From JBHOQX01 sp042408595 (GTDB lineage: Bacteria; Chloroflexota; Chloroflexia; Chloroflexales; Roseiflexaceae): a stretch of DNA of 14,720 nucleotides. The notes under the pieces were generated by a model. It saw only the letters and a list, made by a program, of their open reading frames with translations, did not search any database and had not been told where the DNA came from. The stretch covers positions 1 through 14,720 of the forward strand of contig JBHOQX010000034.1 in NCBI GenBank assembly GCA_042408595.1, read 5' to 3'. Of the stretch, positions 14,599 to 14,720 are shown piece after piece; the first letter of the stretch is position 1; every line of letters begins with the position of its first letter. The translations under genes were made by a program, and so were the position numbers.

Positions 14599-14720
14599 TT
14601 AGCGGCGACGTTTGGGCAGACGAGGAAGAAGGCGAATAGGTGATAGCGAAGCGGTAAAAGAGCTGAGCCGTTGCGGGAAGGTGGCCAGGCAACGGGCGAG
14701 CCAGCGCAAGCCGAGCTGGA
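14599..14720 (-). mobile_element. Possible transposase C-terminus at the window edge
   Basis: An open minus-strand frame enters from the right edge and ends at TAA (14601-14599) with an Arg/Leu-rich tail (RLLPRLPKRRR). Just beyond it CTGACAGTTTTAGCGG (14590-14605) could be the inside end of an IS terminus, placed where the glycoside hydrolase remnant loses its N-terminal part. Only ~39 codons are visible and I cannot name the family. It could equally be chance open frame. Confidence 0.22.

Overview
The window comes from a GC-rich bacterium, most likely a Chloroflexota member of the Roseiflexus/Kouleothrix type. This is an inference from four things seen here: a high-GC coding core, a glycine cleavage P-protein split into two subunits (gcvPA and gcvPB), a BTAD-type regulator with TPR repeats, and intergenic spacers built from short degenerate repeated 'words'. 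No rRNA or tRNA is present to confirm it.

Left part (1-2666): the C-terminal end of a secreted-type protein finishing in a CBM6/CBM35-like carbohydrate-binding module. It is followed by a spacer with two strong inverted repeats and then a 711-residue cytosolic-looking protein with a possible glycoside-hydrolase-like barrel of unassigned family.

Central part (2685-9989): a glycine cleavage locus. An extended -10 promoter precedes a tandem glycine riboswitch, whose second aptamer carries a large structured insertion in P3. A terminator-type expression platform and a lipoate-protein ligase follow. Next come gcvT (with its own extended -10), gcvH, gcvPA, an aminoglycoside-phosphotransferase-like protein that has lost its catalytic residues, and gcvPB. 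The parts fit together. Glycine sensed by the riboswitch should turn on the leader and the ligase. The ligase would charge GcvH with lipoate. The P, T and H proteins would then degrade glycine. The L protein (dihydrolipoamide dehydrogenase) is not in the window. The role of the pseudokinase is unknown.

Right part (9926-14720): a TPR/winged-helix/BTAD regulator follows gcvPB directly. Beyond it lies a visibly less GC-rich stretch of decaying genes: an Amidase_6-like secreted peptidase or amidase with a frameshift and an in-frame TGA, an NTF2-like secreted protein with a stop at codon 6, and, on the minus strand, a clan GH-A glycoside hydrolase fragment with a frameshift and two stops. The last 20 codons of gcvPB plus its downstream spacer are duplicated at about 13.73-13.83 kb. 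The regulator and the two broken secreted genes therefore lie between imperfect direct repeats, which points to an insertion or duplication next to the gcv operon. A possible transposase C-terminus runs off the right edge.

The strongest items for follow-up are the enlarged glycine riboswitch, the pseudokinase inside the gcv operon, the gcvPB-tail direct repeats, and the repeat 'words' found both in spacers and as in-frame inserts in lplA and gcvPB.
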